Source: DASWJZ01 sp963792885 | GTDB lineage: Bacteria; Pseudomonadota; Alphaproteobacteria; Rhizobiales; Afifellaceae | Length of the DNA: 64,000 nucleotides | Direction of reading: 5' to 3' | Assembly: GCA_963792885.1 (NCBI GenBank) | Contig: CAWBXX010000002.1 | Coordinates: 496,001-560,000 of the forward strand | Part shown: piece after piece, positions 7,812-16,464 of the stretch | How positions within the stretch are numbered: the stretch's first letter is position 1 | Layout: the number at the start of each line of letters is the position of its first letter | Made by a program: the position numbers and the translations under genes | Notes under the pieces: generated by a model | Databases searched by the model: none | Told to the model about the DNA's origin: nothing | Seen by the model: only the letters and a program-made list of their open reading frames with translations

Positions 7812-8561
7812 TTAGTCGATGCGGCTCTCGTCGCGGTACATGACCTTGTGGCGCTCTTCCTTCACCCAGGCCTCGATATCCTCGACGCTCATGTAGCTCT
7901 TCATGTCGAAGCGGTCCCAGCTCACGATCCGGTCGAGCGGCTTCTTCCAGCGCTTATAGGGAGGCTTCAGCGGCGTGCCGAAAAGCATGATGTCGATGAC
8001 GGAAAGATCATCCGGGATGCCGAGGAGCGGCTTCAGCGACCTTTGCGCCTCCTCCTGCCCGATCGCCGTCACCCACCAGACCTGATAGCCGAGCGCGGCA
8101 GCGGCGAGATGCGCCGACATGGTTGCCGCAGCGACGCTCTGCAACAGGATTCGCTCGGCGTTCTCCTGGTACTGCCGGTCGAGGTCGGAACCGTCGAGAA
8201 GCACCGGGAAGGCGCGCATGAAGCGGAAGTCCGCCACCACCACGATGAATCCCGGTGCACTCTCCAATCCGCGATAATTCGGGGTCGGGAACTTCATTTT
8301 CAGCTTGGCGCGTCGGCGCTGCTCCACGACGAAGTAGTCGGCGATGGCCTTCTTGGTCTCCGGAGCGGTGACGACGACGAAGTGCCAGGGCTGGGCGTTG
8401 GCGCCGGAAGGCGCGTGCCGCGCGGCTTCGAGGATCATCTCGACGTGCTCGCGCGGGATTTTCGTGTCGGGCTTGAAGGCCCGCGTCGTCATGCGGCCGC
8501 TGCAGACCTCTAACAGCGTGTCGTAGGCGCCGCCTGCGGCGACCGGCCCTCCTTCGCTCAT
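7812..8561 (-). CDS. Nitroreductase family flavoprotein (249 aa)
   Basis: FMN-dependent nitroreductase/BluB-fold oxidoreductase, cytoplasmic. The FMN-binding N-terminus is visible as TTRAFKPDTKIP...EAARHAPSGANAQPWHFVVV. The central AAALGYQVWWVTAI segment and a C-terminal basic extension (LKPPYKRWKKPLDRIV) complete a normal-length protein. The natural substrate cannot be predicted. It stands alone between the FecR-type gene and tRNA-Gly. No partner gene suggests a pathway. Confidence 0.85.
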   Translation of the reverse strand: MSEGGPVAAGGAYDTLLEVCSGRMTTRAFKPDTKIPREHVEMILEAARHAPSGANAQPWHFVVVTAPETKKAIADYFVVEQRRRAKLKMKFPTPNYRGLESAPGFIVVVADFRFMRAFPVLLDGSDLDRQYQENAERILLQSVAAATMSAHLAAAALGYQVWWVTAIGQEEAQRSLKPLLGIPDDLSVIDIMLFGTPLKPPYKRWKKPLDRIVSWDRFDMKSYMSVEDIEAWVKEERHKVMYRDESRID

Positions 8562-8634
8562 CGGCTTCCCTCCCCATGGCGGCGCGCGTCTACCGACGCG
8601 CGCAAAGCTCTCCGGCCGATTTCGGGCTAGGCGT

Positions 8635-8709
8635 TGGAGCGGGCGATCGGGATCGAACCGACGACATTCAGCTTGGGAAGCTGACGTTCTACCACTGAAC
8701 TACGCCCGC
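8635..8709 (-). tRNA. tRNA-Gly (anticodon CCC)
   Basis: Read on the minus strand, the acceptor stem GCGGGCG pairs with CGCCCGC. The D-arm GTTCAGTGGTAGAAC, anticodon stem TCAGC/GCTGA with loop TTCCCAA (anticodon CCC) and T-arm GGTTCGATCCC are all intact. The discriminator base is T and the CCA end is encoded at 8635-8637. It decodes GGG codons. Confidence 0.95.
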
Positions 8710-8937
8710 ACTCCGGCTTCTTGAGCCTGACGCTGCACTTGTCCTGCAGTCGCGGCCGGATTCATACGCGGCGGTGCGGCTTGGCGTCAACGCGGGAGAT
8801 GGCGCCGGCTGCTACCGCTTCGACAGTGATGCCAGGGCCGCTGCGAAGGACCTGCTTGACGCTCACGCCGCCGCGGTGTTGCCTGGGAGCAACGTCAGTC
8901 TGCGCCTCGATAACCGGGGCGTTCCGGGAGGATCACG

Positions 8938-9906
8938 ATGATTTCGCGCCGTCATGTACTTGCTTCCGCGCTGATATTCGGCGGGCTTGCCTTCGCCGGG
9001 TCGGCCTCGGCCGTCGACGCCTTCGTCGCCGTCACCGCCATCGTCGAGCATCCCGCGCTCGATGCCGCCCGCGATGGCGTTCGCGACGAGCTGAAGGCGG
9101 GCGGCTACGAGGAAGGCAAGAATCTGAAGTTCGTCTACGAGAGCGCCCAGGGTGAACCTTCGACCGCCGTGCAGATCGCGCAGAAGTTCGTCGGCGAGAA
9201 TCCGAGTGTGATCGTGCCGATCTCCACGCCGTCCGCGCAGGCCGTGGTCAACGCCACCAGCGAAATCCCGGTGGTCTTCACCGCCGTCACCGACCCGCTC
9301 GGTGCCAAGCTCGTCAGCGACATGATGAAGCCCGGCGGCAACGTCACCGGCATGAGCGACCTGTCGCCGATCAAAAAGCATCTCGAGCTGATCAAGGAGA
9401 TCACGCCCAACGCGACGAAGATCGGCGTGCCTTACAATCCCGGCGAGGCCAATTCCGTGACGCTGCTTGGTCTGTTGAAGCAGTACGCGCCGGAGATGGG
9501 CCTGGAGATCGTCGAGGCTGCAGCGCCGACGTCGGCCGACGTGCTCGCCGCGGCGCAAAGCCTCGTCGGCAAGGTCGACGTGATCTACGTCCCGACCGAC
9601 AATACCATCGTCTCGGCGCTGGAATCGGTGATCAAGGTGGGCACGGACAGCCAGATCCCGGTCTACGCCGGCGACACGGATTCGGTGCCGCGTGGCGCTA
9701 TGGCCGCTCTCGGCTTCAACTACTACGACGTCGGCCGGCAGACCGGAAAGATCGTGCTGCGCGTTCTGAACGGCGAGAAACCCGGCGACATTCCCGTCGA
9801 GGGCGTCGAGATCACCGAGCTCTACGTCAACCCCGGCGCGGCCAAGGCGATGGGCGTGACCATCCCCGATGCGGTCATCGCCCGGGCCAAGACGGTGGTC
9901 CAATAG
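8938..9906 (+). CDS. ABC transporter substrate-binding protein (ABC_sub_bind/TrpX-like, 322 aa)
   Basis: Periplasmic solute-binding protein of the COG2984 type, with an N-terminal signal peptide (MISRRHVLASALIFGGLAFAGSASA) and twin-Arg-like RRH near the start. The body carries the family phrases VTAIVEHPALDAARDGVRDEL and VPISTPSAQAVVNAT, plus GVPYNPGEANS and PVYAGDTDSVPRGA. A strong ribosome site (GGGAGGATC) precedes the ATG. It is the first gene of a three-gene importer with a permease and an ATPase. In Gram-positive relatives this type moves tryptophan or tyrosine; the ligand here is unknown. Confidence 0.9.
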   Translation: MISRRHVLASALIFGGLAFAGSASAVDAFVAVTAIVEHPALDAARDGVRDELKAGGYEEGKNLKFVYESAQGEPSTAVQIAQKFVGENPSVIVPISTPSAQAVVNATSEIPVVFTAVTDPLGAKLVSDMMKPGGNVTGMSDLSPIKKHLELIKEITPNATKIGVPYNPGEANSVTLLGLLKQYAPEMGLEIVEAAAPTSADVLAAAQSLVGKVDVIYVPTDNTIVSALESVIKVGTDSQIPVYAGDTDSVPRGAMAALGFNYYDVGRQTGKIVLRVLNGEKPGDIPVEGVEITELYVNPGAAKAMGVTIPDAVIARAKTVVQ

Positions 9907-9960
9907 CGGCCTGACAGCAGTCCCGGCTAAGACGGCAAGGCCAAGTTCCGTTGCACATGT

Positions 9961-9989
9961 CCCTCTCCCCCTTTGCCAGGGGGAGAGGT
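9961..9989. repeat. Intergenic palindromic repeat, CCCTCTCCC family
   Basis: CCCTCTCCCCC and its inverted GGGGGAGAGG face each other in the gap between the binding protein and permease genes. It belongs to the repeat family also seen near 14443, 16163, 42145, 44857 and 46732. Confidence 0.6.
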
Positions 9990-10018
9990 AGCCTGCTGCC
10001 GTCATCGCGGGGGCACGC

Positions 10019-10921
10019 ATGAGCATCGTCGCGTTTCTGGGGGCTGTCGAGCTTGGCCTCGTCTTCGGTCTCGTCGGCCTTGGCGTGCTGATCTCCTTCC
10101 GCGTCCTCGCCTTCCCCGACCTGACGGTCGACGGCAGCTTCCCGCTCGGGGCGGCGGTGTCGGCGACGCTGATCGTGAATGGCGTCGATCCGTTCCTGGC
10201 GACCGCGGTCGCGATCCTCTGCGGCGCGCTGGCGGGGCTGGTGACCGCGCTGCTCAACCTCCGTTTCGGCATTCTGCATTTGCTCGCGTCGATCCTCACC
10301 ATGATCGCGCTCTATTCGATCAACCTGCGCATCATGGGACGGCCGAACGTCGCCATCATCGGCGAGCCGACCGTGCTCACCCCGTTTGAGGGGCTCGGCC
10401 TGCACAACATTTATCTGCGGCCGCTCTTCGCCGGCGTGGTTGTCGTCATCGTCTGTGCGCTGCTTGCGCGCTTCCTGCTCTCGCAATATGGCCTGGCGCT
10501 CCGCGCCACCGGCTCCAATCCCCGCATGGCGCGCGCCCAGGGCGTCGACACCACGCGCGCAACCTATGTCGGCATGGCGGTCAGCAACGCGCTCGTGGCG
10601 CTTGCCGGCGCGCTTTTCGCGCAGATGAACGGCTTCGCCGACGTCTCCATCGGCACCGGCACGATCGTCGTCGGCCTTGCCGCCGTCATCATCGGCGAAG
10701 CGATATTCGGCTCGCGCTCGATCCTCGTCTGGGTCATCGGCTGCGTCGCCGGCTCGGTGCTCTACCGGATCGCGGTCGCACTCGCGCTCAACGCTTCCGT
10801 GCTCGGCCTGAACGCCTCCGACCTGAAGCTGGTGACCGCCGTCCTGGTGGCGCTCGCGCTGATCCTGCCGGGCGTGCGCAATCCTCTCCGCAACATGTTG
10901 ACGGCTCGGGCAAGACGATGA
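10019..10921 (+). CDS. ABC transporter permease (COG4120 type, 300 aa)
   Basis: Inner-membrane permease of the importer begun at 8938. It has about eight hydrophobic segments and a cytoplasmic loop GLALRATGSNPRMARAQGVDTT that fits the EAA-like ATPase contact of this family. The 112-bp gap to the binding protein holds a short palindromic repeat. The stop codon overlaps the ATPase start as ATGA (10918-10921), which indicates translational coupling. Confidence 0.9.
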   Translation: MSIVAFLGAVELGLVFGLVGLGVLISFRVLAFPDLTVDGSFPLGAAVSATLIVNGVDPFLATAVAILCGALAGLVTALLNLRFGILHLLASILTMIALYSINLRIMGRPNVAIIGEPTVLTPFEGLGLHNIYLRPLFAGVVVVIVCALLARFLLSQYGLALRATGSNPRMARAQGVDTTRATYVGMAVSNALVALAGALFAQMNGFADVSIGTGTIVVGLAAVIIGEAIFGSRSILVWVIGCVAGSVLYRIAVALALNASVLGLNASDLKLVTAVLVALALILPGVRNPLRNMLTARARR

Positions 10922-11715
10922 TCCGGCTTGAGGACATCACCGTCACCTTCGGTCGCGGCACGCCGATGGAGACGACGGCGCTCAGGAGCCTCGATCTCGC
11001 GATTCCCGCCGGCCAGTTCGTCACCGTCATCGGCTCGAACGGCGCCGGCAAATCGACAGTGCTTGAACGTGCTGACGGGCGACGCGCCGGTCGAGCGCGG
11101 CCGTGTCGTCATCGACGAGCAGGACGTCACCGCCTGGAGCGCGCCGCGCCGCGCGGCGCTCGTCGCGCGCGTCTTCCAGGATCCGCTCGCCGGCAGCTGC
11201 GCCGACCTCTCGTATCGAGGAGAACCTGGCGCTGGCGGCGGCGCGCGGCGCTCGGCGCGGCTTCTCGCTGGCACTCGACTCAAGGCGCCGCGCCGATTTC
11301 CGCGCGCGACTTCACCACCTCGGCCTTGGCCTCGAGAACCGGCTCGGCGACCGCATGGGGCTTCTGTCCGGAGGACAGAGACAGGCGGTGAGCCTTTTGA
11401 TGGCGACGCTGCAGCCGATGAAGATCCTGCTCCTCGACGAGCACACCGCGGCGCTCGACCCGAAGACCGCGGAGTTCGTCCTCGCGCTGACACAGAAGAT
11501 CGTCGACGAGCAGAAGCTGACGACGCTTGATGGTCACCCACTCGATGCGCCAGGCGCTCGATCACGGCGACCGCATCGTGATGCTGCACGAGGGCAGGGT
11601 CGTGCTCGACGTCGCCGGCAAGGAGCGTCAGGGCCTCGACGTGCCCGACCTGCTCGCGCTCTTCGCCAAGCACCGCGGCGAGACGCTGGCCGACGACGCG
11701 CTGCTTTTGGGGTAG
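10918..11715 (+). CDS. ABC transporter ATPase (COG1101 type), broken by three single-base insertions
   Basis: Nucleotide-binding subunit of the importer. It must be read across three frames: MIRLEDITVTF...GSNGAGKST (Walker A), then LNVLTGDAPVERG...VFQDPLAG, then EENLALAAAR...LLSGGQRQAVSLL (signature) and ILLLDEHTAALD (Walker B), and finally LMVTHSMRQAL (switch His) to the stop at 11713-11715. Each jump fits one extra T: near 11063-11064 (LNVL), at 11213 (LSIEEN) and at 11527-11528 (TTLMVTH). With those removed the protein is about 264 aa with every ABC motif intact. It is therefore most likely a functional gene with sequence errors. Confidence 0.85.
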
Positions 11716-11740
11716 GACTAGATACTCGTTTCCGCCTGCC

Positions 11741-11838
11741 GTCATGCCCGGCCTTGATCCGGGCATCCATTCCGTCGCCGTCGAGGTGCATTCGGCCGTC
11801 ACGGAATGGATTGCCGGGTCGAGCCCGGCAATGACGAC
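11741..11838. repeat. Inverted pair of TGCCGGG-type interspersed repeats
   Basis: Two units, GTCATGCCCGGCCTTGATCC... and ...CGGGTCGAGCCCGGCAATGAC, face each other across about 20 bp. Each unit is itself a hairpin (GCCCGG/CCGGGC type). The same unit recurs at 34816, 40075, 46203 and 61911. The 3' end of the dcd frame runs into it. Confidence 0.75.
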
Positions 11839-12984
11839 CGGTTGAGGATCGCGGCTCGGATTGGCCTCGCTGCGCTCATACTCGCCGCGCGGAAATGCTT
11901 CGAGAGCTTCAGGCCCTGCGCCTGGTAGTTCGAGCCGAGTGCTGAGCCGTAGAGCGCCTCCGGCGCCGCCGGCCAGCTTCTCGTAGACGAGCCGGCCGAT
12001 CGTCTGCCCGTGTTCCAGGATGAACGGCACTTCGTGGCTTCGGACTTCGAGCACCGCGCGGCTGCCGTGCCCGCCGGCCGGAGCATGGCCGAAGCCCGGG
12101 TCGAAGAAGCCCGCATAGTGCACGCGGAACTCGCCGACGAGCGGATCGAAGGGCACCATCTCCGCGGCGTAGAGCGCCGGCACGTGCACCGCTTCGGCGG
12201 AGACGAGGATATAGAACTGCGCCGGGTCGAGCACGATCTCCGCGCGCTCGCGCCGGCGGATCGGCTCCCAGAAATCGGCGACGTCGTAGGCGCCGACCTT
12301 GTCGACGTCGATCACGCCTGTGTAGCGCTTGGCGCGATAGCCGACGAGGCCTCCTTGGGCGCCGTGCGCGTCGCCTTGAAGGTCGATCGAGAGCGCCAGC
12401 CCGTCGATGAAGCGTGGGCTTCCGGTCGCCAGCGTCTCCGCCGCGTGCAGCGTCTTGAGCGCCGCGTCGTCGAGGAGCGCGCCGCCGCGCCGGAAGCGGA
12501 CCTGCGAGAGCCGCGATCCGGTCCTGACCAGGATCGGGAAGGTGCGCGGGCTGACTTCGAGATAGAGCGGGCCGGAGTAGCCCTCCGGCATCTTGTCGAA
12601 GGCGCGCGCCTCGTCGGTGATGACGCGGGTGAAGACGTCGAGCCGGCCGGTCGAGCTTTTCGGGTTGGCGCTTGCGGCGATGTCGGAGGGAAGGTCGAGC
12701 GCTTCGAGAAGCGGCACGATATAGACGCAGCCCGTCTCGAGCACCGAGCCGTCGGAAAGGTCGAACTCGTGGAGCGCGAGCTGGCGGAGCTTGTCGGCGA
12801 CGGAGAAGCTGGGGCCGGGCAGGAAGCTCGCGCGCACGCGCGTCGCCTTCGGCCCGAGCCGAAGGTCGAGGCTCGCCGGCTGCACCTGGGTGTCGGCCGG
12901 CGGCTCGGCGAGCAGGATGGCGCCGTCGGCGATCAGCTGCCTGATCGCCGCGTCCGGAAGGATGCCTTGCTTCGAGCCCGTCAT
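11799..12984 (-). CDS. dcd: 2'-deoxycytidine 5'-triphosphate deaminase, long alphaproteobacterial form; frameshifted near 11961-11976
   Basis: Pyrimidine nucleotide enzyme converting dCTP to dUTP, of the roughly 370-residue double-domain type. The start MTGSKQGILPDAAIRQLI at 12984 is the family start. PASLDLRLGP, NPKSSTGRLDVFTRV and VPFDPLVGEFRVHYAGFFDPGFGH are characteristic. After GRLVYEKLAG the frame has to shift by one base to read ALYGSALGSNYQAQGLKLSKHFR, the expected C-terminus, so an extra base is likely in the G/C run near 11961-11976. Beyond KHFR the frame continues about 30 residues into an intergenic repeat before stopping at 11799, so the true end is probably near 11889. Confidence 0.85.
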
Positions 12985-13050
12985 CTCCCGATGAGCCCTA
13001 TCGGACGGCGGGATTGACGCCAAGGCCGTCGAGCGCTAACCCAGGAATGT

Positions 13051-13110
13051 TCCGTGGTGAATTTGGGCCGGCCGGCTTGCAGCCACGTTAAACTAACTTG
13101 CTAAAAGGCC
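13051..13110 (+). promoter_or_regulatory. SAM-II riboswitch aptamer upstream of metZ
   Basis: The segment CGTGGTGA (13053-13060) ... GGCCGGCTTGCAGCCACG (P1 closed by 13083-13087) ... TTAAACTAACTTGCTAAAAGGCC matches the SAM-II (metA-element) class: a short P1 stem with the loop forming a pseudoknot with the 3' AAAGG segment. SAM-II elements are known upstream of methionine-biosynthesis genes in alphaproteobacteria, where S-adenosylmethionine binding turns expression off. It lies 68 nt before the metZ start and is followed by an intrinsic terminator. Confidence 0.92.
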
Positions 13111-13123
13111 GGAGGTGGAAACC

Positions 13124-13163
13124 CCCGGTCTTGCTTTTCGAGGAAAGCGCGGCCGGGTTTTTT
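13124..13163 (+). terminator. Intrinsic terminator of the SAM-II riboswitch
   Basis: CCCGGTC (from 13124) pairs with GGCCGGG (13151-13157, one G-T), with an inner CTTT/AAAG stem, followed by six T residues (13158-13163). It lies between aptamer and start codon and would stop transcription when formed. Aptamer folding and terminator choice probably compete through the GGCCGG segment at 13107-13112. Confidence 0.75.
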
Positions 13164-13177
13164 GTTGGAGGTTTCCC

Positions 13178-14503
13178 ATGGCGTCCAAGCCAACGTCGAA
13201 GTCGAGCCAGCCGAAGAAGAAGCACTACCGCCCCGCCACCGAGCTCGTGCATGGCGGCGCGATGCGCTCGCAGTTCGCCGAGACATCCGAGGCGCTCTTC
13301 CTGACGCAGGGTTTCGTCTATCCCGATGCGGAGGCCGCGGAGGCGCGCTTCAAGGGCGACGATCCGGGCTTCGTCTATTCGCGCTACGCCAATCCGACCG
13401 TCGCCATGTTCGAGGAGCGCATGTGCCTGCTCGAAGGCGCGGAGGCCGCGCGCGCGGTCGCAAGCGGCATGGCCGCCGTCACCGCCTCGCTGCTTTGCGA
13501 CTTGAAGGCCGGCGACCACGTGCTCGCCTCGCGCGCGCTTTTCGGCTCCTGCGACTACGTGATCGGCACGCTTCTCCCGCGGCTTGGCATCACCTCCACG
13601 CTGATCGACGGGCGCGACATCGAGGCGTGGAAGAGATCGGTCAGGCCGGAGACGCGCGCCTTCTTCCTTGAAAGCCCGTCGAACCCGACGCTCGAGCTGA
13701 TCGACATCGCAGCCGTCGCGAAGATCGCGCGCGCGGCGGATGCCCGGCTCGTCGTCGACAACGTCTTCTCTACGCCGCTCTTCCAGCGTCCCTTGAAGCT
13801 CGGCGCCCACACCGTCGTCTATTCGGCGACGAAGCACATCGACGGGCAAGGGCGCTGCCTCGGCGGCATCGTGCTCTCCGACGAGAAGTGGATCGAGGAG
13901 AAGCTCTTCCCCCACCTGAAGCACACCGGTCCCTCGCTCAGCCCCTTCAACGCCTGGGTGCTTCTTAAGGCGCTCGAGACTTTGGAAGTGCGGGTGACGC
14001 GGCAGGCGGAATCGGCGGCGAAGCTTGCCGATGTCCTGGCCGACCATCCGGCGATCGAGCGCATCTACTATCCGGGTCACAAGAGCCATTCGCAGCGCGC
14101 GCTCGCCATGCGCCAGATGGCGTCGGGCGGCACCATGATCTCTTTCGACGTGAAGGGCGGGAAGCGCGGCGCTTTCGACATGCTTCGCGCGCTTCAAGTC
14201 GTGAAGATCTCCAACAATCTCGGCGACACCAAGAGCCTCGTCACGCATCCGGCGACGACGACGCATCAGCGGCTGAAGGAGGAGGAGCGCGCCGCGCTCG
14301 GGATCGGCGACGGCCTGATCCGGCTCTCCGTCGGCCTTGAGGACCCGCTCGACCTCGCCGAGGATCTGACGCAGGCCCTCGACGCCGCGCGCTGCGCCGA
14401 CGCTGCAGGGCGGTGTCGGCTTGGGCGAAGGGCGCGACGGCATCCCTCTCCCATGGGGAGAGGGTGTCGCCGAAGGCGACGGGTGAGGGGTTGGGAACTA
14501 TGA
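13178..14503 (+). CDS. metZ: O-succinylhomoserine sulfhydrylase
   Basis: PLP enzyme of the Cys/Met metabolism family that makes homocysteine from O-succinylhomoserine and sulfide. The ATG at 13178 follows TTGGAGG by 6 nt and is the right start; upstream sequence is terminator. The PLP lysine is in SATKHIDGQGR (K219), and SPSNPTLELIDI and SLVTHPATTTHQ are family signatures. Expression should fall when SAM binds the riboswitch upstream. The normal C-terminus (EDLTQALDAA) is followed by about 40 extra Arg/Gly-rich residues encoded by an intergenic repeat (14443 onward) before the stop, so either a frameshift hides the true stop or the repeat has extended the protein. Confidence 0.93.
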   Translation: MASKPTSKSSQPKKKHYRPATELVHGGAMRSQFAETSEALFLTQGFVYPDAEAAEARFKGDDPGFVYSRYANPTVAMFEERMCLLEGAEAARAVASGMAAVTASLLCDLKAGDHVLASRALFGSCDYVIGTLLPRLGITSTLIDGRDIEAWKRSVRPETRAFFLESPSNPTLELIDIAAVAKIARAADARLVVDNVFSTPLFQRPLKLGAHTVVYSATKHIDGQGRCLGGIVLSDEKWIEEKLFPHLKHTGPSLSPFNAWVLLKALETLEVRVTRQAESAAKLADVLADHPAIERIYYPGHKSHSQRALAMRQMASGGTMISFDVKGGKRGAFDMLRALQVVKISNNLGDTKSLVTHPATTTHQRLKEEERAALGIGDGLIRLSVGLEDPLDLAEDLTQALDAARCADAAGRCRLGRRARRHPSPMGRGCRRRRRVRGWEL

Positions 14504-14560
14504 GGGGAAGCATCCCCTCATCCGGCTGCTTCGCAGCCACCTTCTCCCTATGGGAGAAGG
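14443..14560. repeat. CCCTCTCCC/GGTGTCGCCGAAGGCGACGGGTGAGGGG repeat pair
   Basis: It has an opening CCCTCTCCCATGGGGAGAGGG hairpin, a GTCGCCGAAGGCGAC hairpin and a facing unit CCCCTCATCCGGCTGCTTCGC...CTTCTCCCTATGGGAGAAGG. It is nearly identical in plan to 16163-16278. The first half overlaps the 3' extension of metZ. Confidence 0.75.
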
Positions 14561-14576
14561 TTCTCGCACCGCCGCT

Positions 14577-15182
14577 TCACCCGAACGTCTTCAGCGCCAA
14601 AACAATTCTCGCCCCAGTCGTGACGAGCGTCATCGCCGCGAAGACGTAGGCGATCGGCGAGAACGCCGACGGGAACAGGCAGAAGAGCACGAAGACGGTG
14701 ATCGTCTCCGTCGCCTCGGCGAGCCCGGTGGTGAAGTAGAGCGATTTCGCGCCGCGCGCTTCGGACGCAAGCTTGCGCTTCTCCGCCATCACCGCGTAGC
14801 CGAGGAAGCTTGCGCCGTTGGCATAGAAGGCGAAGAGGAGCACGGCCGCGGCGACGGCGTTTTTCGCCGGGTCTGCCAGCGCGAAGGCAAGCGGGATCGC
14901 CCCGTAGAAGGCGAAGTCGAGCACGATATCGAGGAAGCCGCCGCGGTCGGTCTTGACGCTCGCCCGCGCCACCGCGCCGTCGAGTCCGTCGCAGAGGCGG
15001 CTGAGAAGCAGGAGCAGAAGCCCGAGGAGATAGAGCCGCGCCACGATCGCCGCCGCTGCCGCAAGGCCGAGCGCAAAACCCGCCCAGGTGACGTGGTCGG
15101 CCTTGACGCCGTAGAGCGCGAGCGCCCGCCCGAGCCGGTCGAGCGGCGGGACGATCAGCCGCCGGGCCACGCCGTCGAGCAC
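14577..15182 (-). CDS. CDP-alcohol phosphatidyltransferase family membrane protein (201 aa)
   Basis: Integral membrane enzyme that joins a CDP-linked diacylglycerol or polyol to an alcohol. The diagnostic CDP-OH motif is complete: DGLDGAVAR, then G..LD and a final D in GGFLDIVLDF. About six hydrophobic segments surround it. The GTG at 15182 has an excellent Shine-Dalgarno sequence (AGGAGGAGAC). The gene converges on metZ and diverges from the binding-protein gene at 15263. The exact phospholipid or alcohol acceptor is unknown. Confidence 0.88.
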   Translation of the reverse strand: MLDGVARRLIVPPLDRLGRALALYGVKADHVTWAGFALGLAAAAAIVARLYLLGLLLLLLSRLCDGLDGAVARASVKTDRGGFLDIVLDFAFYGAIPLAFALADPAKNAVAAAVLLFAFYANGASFLGYAVMAEKRKLASEARGAKSLYFTTGLAEATETITVFVLFCLFPSAFSPIAYVFAAMTLVTTGARIVLALKTFG

Positions 15183-15262
15183 GTCTCCTCCTGGTCCAGT
15201 CTGCGCTTCCCGTTTAGGGGAGAACGGGCGACAATGCGACGCTTCGAGACTCTACGAATAAG

Positions 15263-16151
15263 ATGCCGCGCCTTCCTCTTCTTGCCATCGCCGCGCTTTG
15301 CATTCTCCTCGCCCCTGCGCTGCAATCGTTCGCGCAGGCGCCGGCCGGGCAAGCGCCGAGCGCCGATCAGCCCGCCGCGGCGCCGAGCGAAGCCGTCGTC
15401 ATCCCCAATTTCTGGGACCCGCGCGCCCGCATCGAGCGCCCCTCCGCCAAGGAGATCGGCGCGATCCGGTTCTTGACCACCGACAACTTCCCGCCCTTCG
15501 CCTTCCGCGATCGCCGCGGCATCCTGATCGGCTTCGACGTCGACCTCGCGCAGGCGGTGTGCGACGTGCTCGAGGTGCAATGCGCCATACAGGCGCGTCC
15601 CTTCGACACTCTGGTCGCGGGGCTGAAGGACGGCACCGGCAACGCGATCATCGCCGGCTTCGATGTTGACAAGGCCCCGGCCGAAGGTCTGATCGCGAGC
15701 CAGGCATATCTCGAAGATTCCCGGCCGCTTCGTCGTGCGCAAGGGCACGACGTTCGATCCCGGTCCGCCGCCACCGTCCGGCTTCGTCGGCACAGTCTGC
15801 GGCTCCGCGCATGCGGCATATCTGGCGAGCCTCTTCCCCGATCTTCACGTCGCCTGCTACATGCGCGCTTCCGTGCCGCTGGCCGAGCTCAGGGCCGGCA
15901 CGCTCGACGCTGTTTTCGGCGACGCGCTGAGCCTCGCCTTCTGGCTGAACGGCCCGGAATCGGAGGATTGCTGCCGCTTCTCCGGCGGCGCCTATCTCGA
16001 CGACCGCTATTTCGGCGCCGGGCTGGCGATCGTGATGAAGGCGGAGGACCGTGAGCTGAAATCCGCGATCGACTACGCGCTCCGCGAGGTCTACCGCAAC
16101 GGCACCTACGAGGAGCTTTACCTCCGGTATTTCCCGGTGGGGCTGTTTTAG
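15263..16151 (+). CDS. Polar amino-acid ABC transporter binding protein (SBP family 3), frameshifted near 15713
   Basis: Periplasmic solute-binding protein with a signal peptide (MPRLPLLAIAALCILLAPAL, then FAQA). The ligand-binding domain starts IRFLTTDNFPPFAFRDRRGILIGFDVDLAQAV, typical of polar amino-acid receptors. The first frame goes wrong after SQAYLE. Removing one G near 15713 continues as KIPGRFVVRKGTTFDP and on through VCGSAHAAYL and LRAGTLDAVFGDALS to YLRYFPVGLF at 16151. The restored length is about 295 aa. No permease or ATPase is next to it, so it is an orphan receptor or a sensor-like protein. Confidence 0.82.
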
Positions 16152-16162
16152 GCGCAATCGCC

Positions 16163-16278
16163 AACCCTCTCCTATGGGGAGAGGGTGTCGCCGAAGGCGA
16201 CGGGTGAGGGGTTACGGCAGCTTTCGGACGACCGCACCCCCTCATCCGGCTGCTCGCGCAGTCTCTCTGTGGAGAAGG
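16163..16278. repeat. Second copy of the CCCTCTCCC repeat pair in the 313-bp gap before lysK
   Basis: CCCTCTCCTATGGGGAGAGGG, GTGTCGCCGAAGGCGACGGGTGAGGGG and a facing CCCCTCATCCGGCTGCTCGC unit repeat the plan of 14443-14560. The rest of the gap 16152-16464 shows no gene that I can support. Confidence 0.75.
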
Positions 16279-16464
16279 CTTGCTCGCGGTTGCTAATCCC
16301 GGCCAGCCGTCGCGCGAACTCGGCCACCGTGCGCGTCTTGGACGACGCAACGGCCGCAGCCGGAGAGCAGATGCCGTAGACGGCGCCAGGTCCGCGAGCC
16401 TCTCGTTGATTCCTGTCGGTGCCGCCACTAAGGTCCGCCCCGCCGTCCCGATCACAAAGATGTC

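Noticed and set aside
10762..11798. The minus-strand frame continuing from dcd across the ABC permease and ATPase
   Set aside because: It is dcd extended past a frameshift into antisense sequence of good transporter genes. Only the part at 11961-12984 (plus the shifted end) is real.
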